From NCBI GenBank assembly GCA_945869165.1, contig CAMBNY010000006.1, positions 1 through 64,000 on the forward strand: a stretch of DNA of 64,000 nucleotides, in the 5' to 3' direction. A program made the translations under genes and the position numbers. Positions 32,361-45,263 of the stretch are shown here, piece by piece; positions within the stretch are counted from its first letter, which is position 1, and every line of letters begins with the position of its first letter. The stretch comes from Comamonas sp. lk (GTDB taxonomy: Bacteria; Pseudomonadota; Gammaproteobacteria; Burkholderiales; Burkholderiaceae_C). The notes under the pieces were generated by a model. It was given only the letters and a program-made list of their open reading frames with translations. It did no database searches and was not told where the DNA came from.

Positions 32361-33563
32361 TCAGGTCAAAGCGTTCAAGGCCTGCGTGATATCGGCCTGT
32401 AAATCCTCAGTGGCCTCAAAACCCACCGCAAAGCGCACCAGCGTGCCAGGGGCGATACCCGCAGGCCAGCCTCCCCGCATACGCGCCAGGTTGTAGGGCA
32501 CGACCAGACTGACCGGGCCGGCCCAGCTATAGCCCAGCCTGAACAACTTGAGGCTATCGCAAAAGGCATCAACCTGATCTTGCGTATAAACCGGGTCAAT
32601 CACAACGCTGAACAAGCACGCGGCTGCACCAAGCCTATCCATCGCGCATAAGCTTCGCCAATGGGCATGACCCGGTGAGCCGGTAAGTGCCGGATGCAAA
32701 ACCTGCACAAAAGCGGCTTGCGTCTGGCACCAGGCGGCTAGTGCACGCGTACTCTGGTCTTGGGCCTGGTAACGCATCGCGATGGACGGCAAACCGCGCA
32801 AGACCAGCTCCGCATCGTTGGGCCCTACGTTCAAGCCCAGGCGCATATGGCAAAGCTTGATGCGCATATGCAAATCTGCATCGCGCGTGATCACACTACC
32901 CATCAACACATCGCCGCCACCGCTGGGGTATTTGGTGAGCGCCTGGATAGAAATATCCACCGCACAAGGCGTGCCCGACGTGAGATCAAATGGGGCGAAT
33001 GCGATACCCGCGCCCCAGGTATTGTCCAAAGCGACCAGAGCCCCATGCTGTTTGCAAATCCGGGTTAATTCGGCAAGGTCGGGAAATTCGAGGGTGACCG
33101 AGCCCGGCGCTTCTAGCCAGACCAGTCGGGTAGCGCTGCTGAGCTTGGACTTCAGATCCTGCGGGTCCATGGGGTTGTAAAACCGGTGGCGCACGCCCCA
33201 GCCTACAAATTCCCCTTCAACCATCGTTTTATTGGGCTCGTAGCAATTGTCTGGCAACAAAACCTCATCACCCGATTGCAACAAAGCCAAGGCTACCAAG
33301 GCGATCGCGGAGAGGCCACTGGGTGTGAGGACACATTGCAAACCGCCTTCCAAGCTGCAGAGGCGCTCTTCCAGGGTGTACGTGGTGGGGGTGCCGTGCA
33401 AGCCATAGGTATAGGCTGTTTTGTCTTTCCATTGGCGGCTGCGCATAGCGGCCACCGAAGGGAAAAACACAGTCGACGCTTTGAAGACACCCACAGCGGG
33501 CGATTCAAAACCGCCCGGCGCGTCATAGGGGTGGTGGATTAGCGTAGTGCTTACTGGCTTCAT
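32361..33563 (-). CDS. metC: Cystathionine beta-lyase (PLP-dependent Cys/Met metabolism enzyme)
   Basis: YTYGLHGTPTTYTLEERLCSLEGG; LDNTWGAGIAF; SIQALTKYPSGGGDVLMG. Confidence 0.88.
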   Translation of the reverse strand: MKPVSTTLIHHPYDAPGGFESPAVGVFKASTVFFPSVAAMRSRQWKDKTAYTYGLHGTPTTYTLEERLCSLEGGLQCVLTPSGLSAIALVALALLQSGDEVLLPDNCYEPNKTMVEGEFVGWGVRHRFYNPMDPQDLKSKLSSATRLVWLEAPGSVTLEFPDLAELTRICKQHGALVALDNTWGAGIAFAPFDLTSGTPCAVDISIQALTKYPSGGGDVLMGSVITRDADLHMRIKLCHMRLGLNVGPNDAELVLRGLPSIAMRYQAQDQSTRALAAWCQTQAAFVQVLHPALTGSPGHAHWRSLCAMDRLGAAACLFSVVIDPVYTQDQVDAFCDSLKLFRLGYSWAGPVSLVVPYNLARMRGGWPAGIAPGTLVRFAVGFEATEDLQADITQALNALT

Positions 33564-33576
33564 CCGCGCGATCCGA

Positions 33577-34101
33577 CTAGACGCTCCATTTTTGGATCAG
33601 CTGCGCAGGTCGCATAGCGTCGTAGCTCTCAAAGGGCTGATGGATCCAGGGGTTGGTGGGCAAAAATTCGACCGAATAGTCCGGCGTAAAAGTAGACAGG
33701 GCTTTGGTCCAGATCACCGCACTACGCAACTCGGTGATAGGCGCGTAATTGTTCTTTAACTGATGGATCACCGCGTTTAGCGTGTGGCCCGAGTCGGCCA
33801 GATCATCGACCAGCAAAACCTTGCCAGCGATCTCACCCTTGGGCGTAGTAATAAAACGGGCGATATCCAAATGGCCTTGCACCGTACCGGCATCTGAGCG
33901 GTACGAACTGGTGGACATGATGGCCAAGGGCTTATCAAATACCCTGGACAAAATATCGCCCGGCCGCATGCCGCCACGTGCTAGGCACAAAATCGTGTCG
34001 AACTCCCAACCTGACTGGAACACCTTGATCGCGAGCTTTTCGATCAGGTTGTGGTACTCGTCATAGCTCACGTACAAATGTTTGCCGTCTTCCGTCAACA
34101 T
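33577..34101 (-). CDS. Purine phosphoribosyltransferase (xanthine/hypoxanthine type)
   Basis: ILCLARGGMRPGDILSRVF; VLLVDDLADSGHTL PRPP-binding motif. Confidence 0.85.
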   Translation of the reverse strand: MLTEDGKHLYVSYDEYHNLIEKLAIKVFQSGWEFDTILCLARGGMRPGDILSRVFDKPLAIMSTSSYRSDAGTVQGHLDIARFITTPKGEIAGKVLLVDDLADSGHTLNAVIHQLKNNYAPITELRSAVIWTKALSTFTPDYSVEFLPTNPWIHQPFESYDAMRPAQLIQKWSV

Positions 34102-34176
34102 ACCCTGCTCCTTGGTAAATACGATCCTGCGGCATTTACCGCTGCTGCAAATCTGAATGCTTTTTTAGGCTTCACT

Positions 34177-35565
<1,389 letters not shown>

Positions 35566-36714
35566 TTAAACAGGAACAAGGTGCCATTCGGAGCCCTGCG
35601 CTACCAGCACACGGTCGCAATGGAACTCATCGATTTCACTTTCGTGTCCGGGTAAAACGCAGACGACTGTCTCACCAGCGCTGCGCAGTTTGGCGATCGC
35701 ACTGCGCAATCCCTTGTCTTGACCCCAAGGCGCACGGATAGCGGCGCGTAAAGGCGGACCGCTCACGACACCCACCAAGGCCTTGATGTCTAGGCTAAAG
35801 CCCACCGCCGGACGCTCACGCCCGAATACTGAGCCCACTGCGTCATAACGCCCCCCACGCAACAGGGCATCGGGGGCGCCTTTGGCATAGACCGCAAAGC
35901 GCGCGCCGCTGTAGTAGGCGTAGCCGCGCAAATCCGCTAGATCGAACGAGACCTCTGTACCGTCCAAGTGCCCGGCGAGCCATTGAAGTTCGTCCAAAGC
36001 CTGACAGATAAGCGGCAAATCCGGCAGCAAGGAGCGGGCCTCTTTAAGCATCTGACCATCACCAAAGCAGCGCGTCAGATTTTGCAAACCGACCCGCACC
36101 ACCGCATCAGAGCGGCGGGCGATTGAAGCAATCGACGCTGCATCTTTCACGGCCAAGGCTGCTTGTATTTCCGTGGTTTCGACCGGGCTGAGAGAAGCCA
36201 GCGACAGCAGGCTATTGACAATCCGGACATCAGCCAGGTCCACCATGAAGTTCTGCACCTTGGCGGCGCGCAGACAATCGAGCGCCAGGGTAAGAATTTC
36301 CAGATCCGCTTCTAAACCCTGGTGCCCGTAAATTTCTGCGCCCAATTGCAAAGGTTCGCGGGTGGCGTGTGGGGCAGACGGACGGGTGTGCAATACCGGG
36401 CCGCAGTAACAGAGACGGGCCACCCCCTGGCGATTGAGTAAATGGGCATCGATACGTGCCACTTGCGGCGTGCTGTCAGCGCGCAGACCGAGCATGCGAC
36501 CGGAAACTTGGTCCACCAACTTGAAGGTTTGCAAGTCCAAGGATTCGCCGGTGCCTGATAACAAGGATTCCAGGTGCTCCAACAACGGCGGCATGACCAA
36601 TTCGTAGCCATAGCACCGCGCCATGTCCAGCAAATTTCTACGGATTTCCTCAATGTGCCGCGCCTCGGAAGGCAGCACATCGGCAATGTGATCCGGGAGG
36701 ACCCAGGCGGACAT
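35566..36714 (-). CDS. hisZ: ATP phosphoribosyltransferase regulatory subunit
   Basis: [49 protein letters not shown]; adjacent to purA. Confidence 0.92.
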   Translation of the reverse strand: MSAWVLPDHIADVLPSEARHIEEIRRNLLDMARCYGYELVMPPLLEHLESLLSGTGESLDLQTFKLVDQVSGRMLGLRADSTPQVARIDAHLLNRQGVARLCYCGPVLHTRPSAPHATREPLQLGAEIYGHQGLEADLEILTLALDCLRAAKVQNFMVDLADVRIVNSLLSLASLSPVETTEIQAALAVKDAASIASIARRSDAVVRVGLQNLTRCFGDGQMLKEARSLLPDLPLICQALDELQWLAGHLDGTEVSFDLADLRGYAYYSGARFAVYAKGAPDALLRGGRYDAVGSVFGRERPAVGFSLDIKALVGVVSGPPLRAAIRAPWGQDKGLRSAIAKLRSAGETVVCVLPGHESEIDEFHCDRVLVAQGSEWHLVPV

Positions 36715-36806
36715 GAATAAAGTGGGGTGCGGTTAAAAACGCGATTTTACCGGCCAAACCCGGGCCCCACCCCCTTGGGGAGCGGGAATCGCAGGCGCGC
36801 TGCCGC

Positions 36807-37709
36807 TTATTTTTTTACCGGTGCCGCGCCCGAGCCGCCGTTGCGAAAGACTTTGAAGAATTCGCTGGACGAAGGGTCCAACACCATCACGTCGCTCTTG
36901 TTGGCGAAGCTGTTCTTGTAAGCTTCCAGGCTGCGGTAAAACTGGGCGAATTGGGGGTCGCGATTAAAGGCCTCGGCATAAATGCGTGCCGCCTCGGCAT
37001 CGCCTTCGCCTTTGATCTTCTGGGCGTCGCGATAGGCGTTAGCAATCGTCACCTCGCGCTGGCGGTCGGCATCAGCACGGATTTTTTCGCCCTCGGCAGC
37101 ACCGGTGGACCGCAATTCATTGGCCACGCGTTTGCGCTCTGCTTCCATACGGCGATAGACCGACTCGGTAATCGCCTCCACATAGTCCACGCGGGTAATG
37201 CGCACGTCCACCACGTCCACGCCCCAAGGCTTGGCGCCTTTGACTTTCTCCAAAACTTCACGCTTGACATCAGACATCAAGGCCTCGCGCTTGAGCGAAA
37301 GTAACTCTTTAACGGTCCGCTTATTGATCTCTTCTTGGAAGGCATTGCGCACCACGCGGTTGAGCTGGTTGGCGCCCGCCGCTTCGTTCAAGCCCACGTT
37401 ACGGATGTACTCGCTCGGCTCGGAAATACGCCAGCGCACATACCAGTCGATCACCACCCGCTGCTTTTCTGCAGTCAGCATGGGCTCGGTATCGCTGCTG
37501 TCCAAAGTCAACAAACGTTTGTCGATGTAAGAGACGTTTTGAAATGGCGGCGGCAGCTTCCAGTTCAGACCCGGCTCGGTAATCACTTCCTTGATTTGGC
37601 CCAGGGCATAGACCACACCAAACTGGCGCTGGTCCACGACAAACAAGGTGGAACTGGCTAAAGCCAAGACCACCAACAAACTAGAAACAATAAATCCAAT
37701 GCGGTTCAT
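36807..37709 (-). CDS. hflC: Protease modulator HflC (SPFH/band-7)
   Basis: STLFVVDQRQFGVVYALGQIKEVITEPGLNWKLPPPFQNVSYIDKRLLTLDS; adjacent to hflK. Confidence 0.94.
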   Translation of the reverse strand: MNRIGFIVSSLLVVLALASSTLFVVDQRQFGVVYALGQIKEVITEPGLNWKLPPPFQNVSYIDKRLLTLDSSDTEPMLTAEKQRVVIDWYVRWRISEPSEYIRNVGLNEAAGANQLNRVVRNAFQEEINKRTVKELLSLKREALMSDVKREVLEKVKGAKPWGVDVVDVRITRVDYVEAITESVYRRMEAERKRVANELRSTGAAEGEKIRADADRQREVTIANAYRDAQKIKGEGDAEAARIYAEAFNRDPQFAQFYRSLEAYKNSFANKSDVMVLDPSSSEFFKVFRNGGSGAAPVKK

Positions 37710-37718
37710 GCTGTTCTC

Positions 37719-39140
37719 CTAGCGCACATCGCGCTCACGGGTGCGCGCCGCTTCGCGGCTGCGTGGGTCCACCGCGTTGGCTGCGGGCAAGGGGGTCGGG
37801 GGCGCAGTCGCCGCATTGGCCGCAGCAGCGGGCAAGGCCAGGGGTTCACCGATAGCGTTCATTTGTAATATTTTTTCCAGCGGCATGTTTAACAAGGTCG
37901 CACCCTGGCGTGTGTCCACCAGCACCTTGGTAACGTTGGTGTAGATTTGCTGCATCGCATCGAGGTACATGCGGTCCCGCGTAACCTGCGGCGCTTTTTG
38001 GTATTCGTTAAACACCGACCTAAAGCGCTGCGCATCACCCTGGGCCTGGGCTACTACCCGGGCCTTGTAGGCGTCCGCCTCTTCTTTCAAGCGGGCCGCC
38101 GAACCCACCGCGCGCGGTATCACATCGTTGGCATAGGCTTGTGCTTCGTTTTTGGCGCGTTCGCGCTCCTGTCCGGCTTTGAGCACATCGTCAAACGAGG
38201 CTTGCACCTGCTCGGGCGGGCGTACGCCGCCTTGCTGCAAGTTGATGGCCACCACTTCGACACCCACTTTGTAACGATCCAGGATCTCTTGCATCATGCC
38301 GCGCACGCGCGGTGCTATTTGGTCCCGCTCTTCAGAAAGTGCCGCGTCCATTTTCATCTTACCTAGTACTTCACGCACCGAGGTTTCGGCTGCCTGGACC
38401 ACCGCGTCTGTGGGGTTCTTGCTTTCAAACAAAAAAGCGCGTGCATCGCTCAAGCGGTATTGCACGGCAAATTTGATATCCAAAATGTTCTCGTCCTGGG
38501 TCAGCATGGCCGACTCACGCAAGCCGGTGGCTTTTAGCACGTTGTCACGGCCCACATCCACAGAACGGATTTGCGTGACAAAAACCAATTCATGGCGCTG
38601 AATCGGATAGGGCAGGCGCCAGTTAAAACCGGCATTGACCGTGGATTTATAACGACCGAACTGCGTAATGACCGCCTGCTGGCCCTCTTGCACAATAAAA
38701 AAACCGGTCGCCAGCCAGATCAATACGATCAAGCCAAGTATCAGCCCGCCGCCGATACGAACGTTTTTGAAATCTGGCGGCAAAGAGCCGCCACCGCCAC
38801 GCCCACCAGGCGGACGGTTCCCTCCCCCCATCCAGCCGTTGAGTTTGCGGTTGAAGTCGCGCCACAGTTCATCTAGGTCCGGCGGGCCTGCATTTGCGCC
38901 TGGTCGACTCCCGGGCGTCGGTCGGCCCTGCGGGGACGGCTGCTGCGTGGGAGTCTCAGGTTTAGCCTCGGGTCGGTCGCCTGGCTTGGGCTCTTGTAGC
39001 CCATCAGTGGATGACGAAGACCCAGATGAGGGCACCTTGGACTCGTCCGAGCGACCCCACCGGCTGTCGTTGAGGTTAAAAATCCCGCGCAAGCGCCCAA
39101 GAATTCCGACAAAACTAAGCGTTGGCATTGAAAATCTCAT
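37719..39140 (-). CDS. hflK: FtsH protease activity modulator HflK
   Basis: Gly/Pro-rich N-term, TM, FIVQEGQQAVITQFGRYKSTVNAGFNWRLPYPIQRHELV; internal ATG start chosen. Confidence 0.94.
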   Translation of the reverse strand: MRFSMPTLSFVGILGRLRGIFNLNDSRWGRSDESKVPSSGSSSSTDGLQEPKPGDRPEAKPETPTQQPSPQGRPTPGSRPGANAGPPDLDELWRDFNRKLNGWMGGGNRPPGGRGGGGSLPPDFKNVRIGGGLILGLIVLIWLATGFFIVQEGQQAVITQFGRYKSTVNAGFNWRLPYPIQRHELVFVTQIRSVDVGRDNVLKATGLRESAMLTQDENILDIKFAVQYRLSDARAFLFESKNPTDAVVQAAETSVREVLGKMKMDAALSEERDQIAPRVRGMMQEILDRYKVGVEVVAINLQQGGVRPPEQVQASFDDVLKAGQERERAKNEAQAYANDVIPRAVGSAARLKEEADAYKARVVAQAQGDAQRFRSVFNEYQKAPQVTRDRMYLDAMQQIYTNVTKVLVDTRQGATLLNMPLEKILQMNAIGEPLALPAAAANAATAPPTPLPAANAVDPRSREAARTRERDVR

Positions 39141-39178
39141 TGTTATACCTTGGGATGTGCACCCCCGATTGTCCACAA

Positions 39179-40351
39179 TTACGAGTCGGCCTCATAGACA
39201 ACGGGGGATTGAAGCGGCCGGGCGGCCAAAACCGGCGCAACGGTTGCCCTTTGCGCCAGCAAGGCGCGCAGCGCCGCGAGCCCGGTTCCGGTTTGTGCGC
39301 TCAGAAAAACCCGGGCCGTTTGTTGACCATCGAGTTCGAAAAAATCACTAGTTTGCAAAGGGAGCCGAGTTTCCGGGATGGCATCGATCTTGTTGAATAC
39401 CAATATCTGCGGCACTTTATCGGCCCCTATTTCCAGCAAAACGCGCTGAACTTGCTCAATTTGGAGCATGTAGTCGGGGTTAGAAGCATCGACCACATGC
39501 AACAACAAATCGGCGTCCACAGCCTCTTGCAAAGTGGCTTGGAATGCGTCCACCAGCCCATGGGGTAGGTCACGGATAAAACCAACCGTATCCGACAGCG
39601 AAACTGAGCGATCCGCTTCGCCTAAATAGAGTTGACGGGTCGTGGTGTCCAGAGTGGCAAACAACTGGTCGGCCGCATAGGCGCGCGCTTTGACTAGTGC
39701 ATTAAACAGCGTCGATTTACCCGCATTGGTATACCCGATGAGCGAGATATTGAATGCGCCTCGCCGGTCGCGTTGTTTGCGCTGCGTTTGTCGCTGACGC
39801 TTGACTTTATCCAATTGCTCTTTGGTGCGCTTAATGTTGTTGGCGATCATTCGCCGGTCCAGTTCAATCTGGGTTTCTCCCGGGCCACCCCGTGTACCTA
39901 TGCCCCCGCGCTGGCGCTCCAGATGTGACCAGCGGCGCACTAAGCGCGTACTTAAATATTGCAGGCGCGCCAATTCCACCTGTAACTTGCCTTCATGGCT
40001 GCGGGCTCGCTGGGCGAAAATTTCGAGAATCAGAAAGGTCCGGTCATTGACCGGCATCTCCAAGCGCCGCTCTAGGTTGCGCTGCTGGCCGGGGCTCAGA
40101 CTTTGGTCAAACAAAATTTCCTGTGCCCCTAGGCTTTGGGCCAGCAGTTTGATTTCGTCCGCCTTGCCGGTGCCGACAAACAAGGCCGCATCCGGAGCGC
40201 GGCGCTTGCACACTACCCGAGCCACTGGATCCATGCCTGCGGTTTGCGCCAGTTGCCCCAATTCATCCAAGGTGGAATCAAAATTCCCCACGCCTAAATC
40301 CACGCCCACCAAAATGGTGCGCGCGGTAAGGGCAACTTGTGGCGAGGTCAA
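39179..40351 (-). CDS. hflX: GTPase HflX
   Basis: GGIGTRGGPGETQIELDRR; GYTNAGKSTLFNAL; DTVGFIRDLPHGLVDAFQATL. Confidence 0.96.
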   Translation of the reverse strand: MTSPQVALTARTILVGVDLGVGNFDSTLDELGQLAQTAGMDPVARVVCKRRAPDAALFVGTGKADEIKLLAQSLGAQEILFDQSLSPGQQRNLERRLEMPVNDRTFLILEIFAQRARSHEGKLQVELARLQYLSTRLVRRWSHLERQRGGIGTRGGPGETQIELDRRMIANNIKRTKEQLDKVKRQRQTQRKQRDRRGAFNISLIGYTNAGKSTLFNALVKARAYAADQLFATLDTTTRQLYLGEADRSVSLSDTVGFIRDLPHGLVDAFQATLQEAVDADLLLHVVDASNPDYMLQIEQVQRVLLEIGADKVPQILVFNKIDAIPETRLPLQTSDFFELDGQQTARVFLSAQTGTGLAALRALLAQRATVAPVLAARPLQSPVVYEADS

Positions 40352-40399
40352 ATCAGGTCTGCGAGCGCAGCAGCCCCAAAGGGCCGCCCTGTAGCAATA

Positions 40400-40648
40400 T
40401 TACGGAGCTTCAGCGTCATCGGCCGGAGCCAATGCGAAATTGACTGCTCGCCCTGGCACGATGGTGGAAATCGCGTGCTTGTACACCATTTGGGTCACGG
40501 TGTTACGAAGCAAAACCACATATTGGTCGAAGGATTCAATCTGTCCCTGCAGCTTGATACCGTTGACCAGATACACCGATACCGGGATGTGCTCACGGCG
40601 CAAGGCGTTAAGAAAAGGATCTTGTAAAAGTTGACTTTTGTTGTTCAC
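40400..40648 (-). CDS. hfq: RNA chaperone Hfq (GTG start)
   Basis: (V/M)[64 protein letters not shown]; the canonical N-terminus implies a GTG start at 40648. Confidence 0.96.
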   Translation of the reverse strand: MNNKSQLLQDPFLNALRREHIPVSVYLVNGIKLQGQIESFDQYVVLLRNTVTQMVYKHAISTIVPGRAVNFALAPADDAEAP

Positions 40649-40755
40649 GATATTTTCCGTGTTGAAGGTAAAAAGGACGCTGGAAGATACCACATTGGCA
40701 AGGGATTCTCGGGACCTTTGGACAATTTTTGCCTATTAAGATTGACGCAAATTAG

Positions 40756-42093
40756 TCAATCCTTGTCCGCATAAGGGTTCGCCGCAGACTTCATCTGAAT
40801 ACGCAGAGGCGTTCCCACCAAATTAAATTCCTTGCGAAAACGCCCTTCCAGAAAGCGCTTATAAGCTTCGGTCACATGCTCCAGGGAATTGCCGTGCACG
40901 ATGATAATTGGCGGGTTCATTCCGCCTTGGTGGGCGTAGCGCAATTTAGGCCGGTACATACCGGTTTTCTTGGGCGTCTGAAACTGCACAGCTTCCAGGA
41001 GTAAGCGAGTGAGCACCGGCGTGGGCATTTTGCAATTGGCTGCACGGTGCGCCTGCGCAATCGAATCCCAGACCGGCCCAAGGCCTTGGCGCTTACGCGC
41101 CGAAATTAAGTGCAATGCCGCGAACTTCAAAAAACCTAGGCGGGTTTCCAGCGAACGCTTAACCAACTCGCGCTGGTACTCGTCCACCGCATCCCATTTA
41201 TTGACTGCGACCACGACAGCACGCCCCGACTCCAGAATATAGCCCGCAATGTGGGCGTCCTGGTCAGTCACTCCTTCAATCGCGTCGATCAATAGCAAAA
41301 CCACGCTCGCCGATTCAATGGCCTGCAAGGTCTTGACCACCGAAAACTTTTCGATAGCCTCAAAGACCTTGCCTTTGCGGCGTAGCCCGGCGGTGTCAAT
41401 CAATTCGAATTTTTGCCCACTGCGCTCAAAGGGAATAGAAATCGTATCGCGCGTTGTGCCCGGCAAATCAAAGGCAACCAGGCGCTCTTCGCCCAGCCAG
41501 GTGTTGATGAGCGTAGATTTACCCACGTTAGGACGCCCGGCTACCGCCAGTTTGATAGCCCCGGGATTGTTTTCCTCGGCCTCCAGTGCATCCGGGTCGG
41601 GGGCAAAAGAAGCCAAGACCTGGTCCATCAGCGAGCGGATGCCCTGCCCATGGGCCGCTGACACGGCAATCACAGCGCCTAGTCCCAATTCATAGAATTC
41701 ACCGAACTGCGTACTCTCAGTCATGCCTTCAGCCTTGTTGGCCACGACAAAGCTTATCTTGCCCAGTCTGCGCAGGTATTTGGCGATGTCATGGTCTTGC
41801 GCTGACACGCCGCCACGTGCATCCACGATAAAAAGTACGGCATCGGCTTCGGCTACCGCTTGACGCGTTTGCTTAGCCATTTCTTTGAAAATACCGGTTG
41901 TTGCATCCGGCTCAAAACCACCGGTATCGACCACTATGATTTCCTGCTTGCCGTGCTTAGCATTGCCATAGTGACGGTCACGCGTCAATCCTGCAAAATC
42001 CGCAACAATGGCGTCGCGAGTCTTGGTCAAGCGATTGAAAAGGGTGGACTTGCCGACGTTGGGCCTGCCGACCAAGGCGATTACGGGTTTCAT
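40756..42093 (-). CDS. der: Ribosome biogenesis GTPase Der (EngA)
   Basis: Two G domains: [14 protein letters not shown] and [17 protein letters not shown]-like C-terminus. Confidence 0.97.
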   Translation of the reverse strand: MKPVIALVGRPNVGKSTLFNRLTKTRDAIVADFAGLTRDRHYGNAKHGKQEIIVVDTGGFEPDATTGIFKEMAKQTRQAVAEADAVLFIVDARGGVSAQDHDIAKYLRRLGKISFVVANKAEGMTESTQFGEFYELGLGAVIAVSAAHGQGIRSLMDQVLASFAPDPDALEAEENNPGAIKLAVAGRPNVGKSTLINTWLGEERLVAFDLPGTTRDTISIPFERSGQKFELIDTAGLRRKGKVFEAIEKFSVVKTLQAIESASVVLLLIDAIEGVTDQDAHIAGYILESGRAVVVAVNKWDAVDEYQRELVKRSLETRLGFLKFAALHLISARKRQGLGPVWDSIAQAHRAANCKMPTPVLTRLLLEAVQFQTPKKTGMYRPKLRYAHQGGMNPPIIIVHGNSLEHVTEAYKRFLEGRFRKEFNLVGTPLRIQMKSAANPYADKD

Positions 42094-42110
42094 TGAATTG
42101 TCGGCCAGGC

Positions 42111-43250
42111 CTATTGGGGCCTAAATCCGATTACATTGCCGCGTTGCGTCATCACCACCCAGGTCGAAGCTACCCATAAAGGCGAGCCCAAGATGGGCGA
42201 ACCGTCGGTCGCTATGCGATTTAGTAATTTTCCGTCCGTGGGCGAAAGCCAATGCACATTGCCATCGCCGTCCCCAGTGACGACTGCGCCGCCTGCGAGC
42301 GTGGGACCAGTCAAGCTGCGTAATCGTAGTTTTTCATAGGTCCACAATTTCTCGCCATCAATCCTGCGCCAAGCGATGACTTTTCCATCGCTTTCTGTGC
42401 CGACAATGGATTGGCTATTACCGCCGATACCTGTAACCCCCGAAGCCGACTTGTTCCAAGCGCTGCGTCCAGTTTGCGTCTGTATACATGTCACCGCGTA
42501 CTGAAAAGCGCGAAGGCAAAGGGACTCACCCACACGGCTAACGCCGGAAACCAGATCTGCAAGTCGTTCTACCTCATTGATGCCTCGACCGGCTGCAACT
42601 TGTACATCCCAACGCAGCGTTCCGTTTAAGGGGTTTAGCGCGAGCAAGCGGCCGCCTTGCGCGGTCAATAGCGTGTCCCCTACGGCCGTCAACACACTTG
42701 CCTGAGCCAACAGCAAGGAATCGCCAGAGCGCTGCTGCGCCCAAAGCTTGCGCCCGTTGGCAGCATCGAAGGCATAGACTGTCCGGTCTGCAGCTAAAAC
42801 AAAAACCCGCGCACCCGCCACAAAAGGAGCCGTCACGACCAAGGACGGAATTTTTTCCCGCCACAACTCTTTATTGCCGCTCCACACAATCAACTGGTTA
42901 TCCCGACTCACTACCGCAACGAATTCTTTGTCCGCGCCAACGCCAGCGCTCAATGACTTACCGACCATGGAGCGCACTTTTACCTGACCATTCGTTGCAT
43001 CGATTAAGCTGAGATCGCCTTGACTGGATGCGGCCCATAACATGTCCCCCACCATACGCAACTCTAAAGGCATGGCGCCCTCGCCCACATTGACACGCCA
43101 CACTTCCTTGACCGCCATCGTGGCGGGATTTGCTTCTAAGGGTTCAGGTTTGGGCTTATCAAAACTGGCACAGGCGCTAAGGATTAGCAACAGGCCACTA
43201 CCCGCAAGCGCATAAATCCAAGCAGTCCTATCGCGCGAAAATCGCATCAC
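42111..43250 (-). CDS. bamB: Outer membrane assembly lipoprotein BamB
   Basis: Lipobox [12 protein letters not shown]-like repeats; between yfgM-like gene and der. Confidence 0.92.
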   Translation of the reverse strand: MMRFSRDRTAWIYALAGSGLLLILSACASFDKPKPEPLEANPATMAVKEVWRVNVGEGAMPLELRMVGDMLWAASSQGDLSLIDATNGQVKVRSMVGKSLSAGVGADKEFVAVVSRDNQLIVWSGNKELWREKIPSLVVTAPFVAGARVFVLAADRTVYAFDAANGRKLWAQQRSGDSLLLAQASVLTAVGDTLLTAQGGRLLALNPLNGTLRWDVQVAAGRGINEVERLADLVSGVSRVGESLCLRAFQYAVTCIQTQTGRSAWNKSASGVTGIGGNSQSIVGTESDGKVIAWRRIDGEKLWTYEKLRLRSLTGPTLAGGAVVTGDGDGNVHWLSPTDGKLLNRIATDGSPILGSPLWVASTWVVMTQRGNVIGFRPQ

Positions 43251-43927
43251 TTGACCTCTTGAGTCAATTTTGCCTTGTCCGCGGCATCAGGTTCCGCGCC
43301 AAGGGCGTTCAGCTTTACCAGTACTACCCTCCGGTATTGTGAGCGCTCGTCTAGCTTTTGGTAGGCTGACAAATAAGCGGAAAGTGCTTGCGCACGCTTA
43401 TCCTGCATCATGAACACGTCGCCCCTGCGATCCAGAACCAGGGCGGCAAATCCCTCTGCTTTCACGCTGTCCAGAACAGCCGCGGCTTGCCCATAGTCCT
43501 TGGCATCCACATAAATTGCGGCGAGGCGTAGACGAGCAATGGCAACATAACCCTCGTCACCCGACTTATCCGCTACCCATTGGAGAGCGGTCTTGGCAAC
43601 ATCGAGTTCGCCTTTGTCCATGGAAAGCTTCGCCAGCGCTAATCCCGCTTGGTGGGTATAACTCGCTGCGCCATAGCGCTCCTTCATGTCTGAAAAGGTG
43701 CGCTGCGCCATAGCGGTATCACCGGCGGCGACGGATTTACTCATTTCATCGAACATGGCCGCCGCTTGTGTGGCCTGGCTGCGCTGCCAGTAGTGATAGC
43801 CGTTCCATGCAGCTACACCCATCAGTACCACGAGCAGCAAGCCCGTGATGAGGTTGCCGTATCGGCTCCAAAAATGCTTGAGCTGGTCGAGTTGCTCTTG
43901 TTCTTCAAGGTCTAATTGATTAGCCAT
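43247..43927 (-). CDS. YfgM-like tetratricopeptide membrane protein
   Basis: MANQLDLEEQEQLDQLKHFWSRYGNLITGLLLVVLMGVAAWNGYHYWQRSQATQAAAMF; between bamB and hisS. Confidence 0.88.
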   Translation of the reverse strand: MANQLDLEEQEQLDQLKHFWSRYGNLITGLLLVVLMGVAAWNGYHYWQRSQATQAAAMFDEMSKSVAAGDTAMAQRTFSDMKERYGAASYTHQAGLALAKLSMDKGELDVAKTALQWVADKSGDEGYVAIARLRLAAIYVDAKDYGQAAAVLDSVKAEGFAALVLDRRGDVFMMQDKRAQALSAYLSAYQKLDERSQYRRVVLVKLNALGAEPDAADKAKLTQEVK

Positions 43928-43939
43928 AGCAATATGTAA

Positions 43940-45253
43940 TTAAGCCGCCGATTGTAGGCTTTCGGCCCATTGGGCCCATTGGGCCAAAGGGAGCGTCCTC
44001 TGTGCCACGGTGGCGTCGCGTAAGTGCTTCAGCGTCACGCTATCGTGCGCCATCTCATCAGCCCCAAAAACTAGCGCATTGCGGGCACCAGATGCATCGG
44101 CCTTTTTAAACTGGGATTTCATACTGGCCATGGCTCCATCACCGCTCGCGTGCAGTTGGACAGCAACGCCGATGGAACGTAATTGCTCCAATACCACGCA
44201 CACGCGGGGCAAAAATGCCATGTCGGTGACAATCGCAAAGACATCAGGTGCTTGTACGGGCGCAAAAGCCGGTTGCGCTTTTAACAACTCGAGAACACGC
44301 TCCATCCCTATGGCCCAGCCCACCGCGGGAGCAGCCTTACCGCCAACTTCTTCCACCAAGTAATCGTAACGCCCACCACCGCAGATCGTCCCCTGCGAAC
44401 CCAAATCTGTGGTGACAAATTCAAACACCGTGAGGTTGTAATAGTCCATGCCTCGCACCAGCCGTGGATTGATCACAGAGTCAACGCCGTTGGCACCCAA
44501 TATCGCCAGCACCGCATCGAGGTGCGCACGTGACTTTTCACCTTGAAAGTCCATCAAACGCGGCGCAGCCTCAATCAAAGCCTGCATTTGCGGGTTCTTG
44601 CTATCGAGCAAGCGCAAAGGATTTAGGTGTAGCCGTCGAAGCGAATCGGTATCGAGTGCATCGGCGTTTTTCTCAAAGTAATCAATCAACGCCGCACGAT
44701 GCAACTTACGTTCATCCGGTTGGCCTAAATTATTGATTTGAAGTTGCACACCTTGGATGCCTAAGATTTTCCACAGCGAATGTGCCATCAGGATCAATTC
44801 GGCATCGATTTCAGGTCCTGCAAATCCAAGGGCTTCAGCACCGATCTGATAAAACTGCCGGTAACGGCCACGTTGAGGCCGCTCATGGCGAAACATCGGC
44901 CCGATATAGAACAGCCGCTTGCCGCCGTTGTAAAGCAGGTTATGTTCAACTACGGCACGTACCAGGCCTGCTGTGTTCTCAGGCCGCAGCGTCAAGTGTT
45001 CGCCGTTTAAACGGTCTTCAAAGGAATACATTTCCTTTTCCACGATATCCGTAACTTCGCCCAAGCCGCGCACAAACAAAGCGGTCGGCTCGACGATGGG
45101 AGTTCGGATACTTTCATAGGCGTAGCGGCGCATCAAAGTGCGCACGCATGCCTCTAGAGCCTCCCAGCGCGCCGACTCGGGCGGTAGGATATCGTTCATT
45201 CCTTTGACGGCCACCAGCCGTTCCGCCTTGCGTGGCGCACCCGATTGATTCAT
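43940..45253 (-). CDS. hisS: Histidine--tRNA ligase
   Basis: [57 protein letters not shown]. Confidence 0.97.
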   Translation of the reverse strand: MNQSGAPRKAERLVAVKGMNDILPPESARWEALEACVRTLMRRYAYESIRTPIVEPTALFVRGLGEVTDIVEKEMYSFEDRLNGEHLTLRPENTAGLVRAVVEHNLLYNGGKRLFYIGPMFRHERPQRGRYRQFYQIGAEALGFAGPEIDAELILMAHSLWKILGIQGVQLQINNLGQPDERKLHRAALIDYFEKNADALDTDSLRRLHLNPLRLLDSKNPQMQALIEAAPRLMDFQGEKSRAHLDAVLAILGANGVDSVINPRLVRGMDYYNLTVFEFVTTDLGSQGTICGGGRYDYLVEEVGGKAAPAVGWAIGMERVLELLKAQPAFAPVQAPDVFAIVTDMAFLPRVCVVLEQLRSIGVAVQLHASGDGAMASMKSQFKKADASGARNALVFGADEMAHDSVTLKHLRDATVAQRTLPLAQWAQWAESLQSAA

Positions 45254-45263
45254 AGGATCTAAA

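Noticed and set aside
36714-36806. GC-rich gap between hisZ and hflC with CCCC/GGGG pairing, considered as a terminator
   Set aside because: Several weak alternative pairings and no clear stem followed by a U-run in the minus-strand direction.
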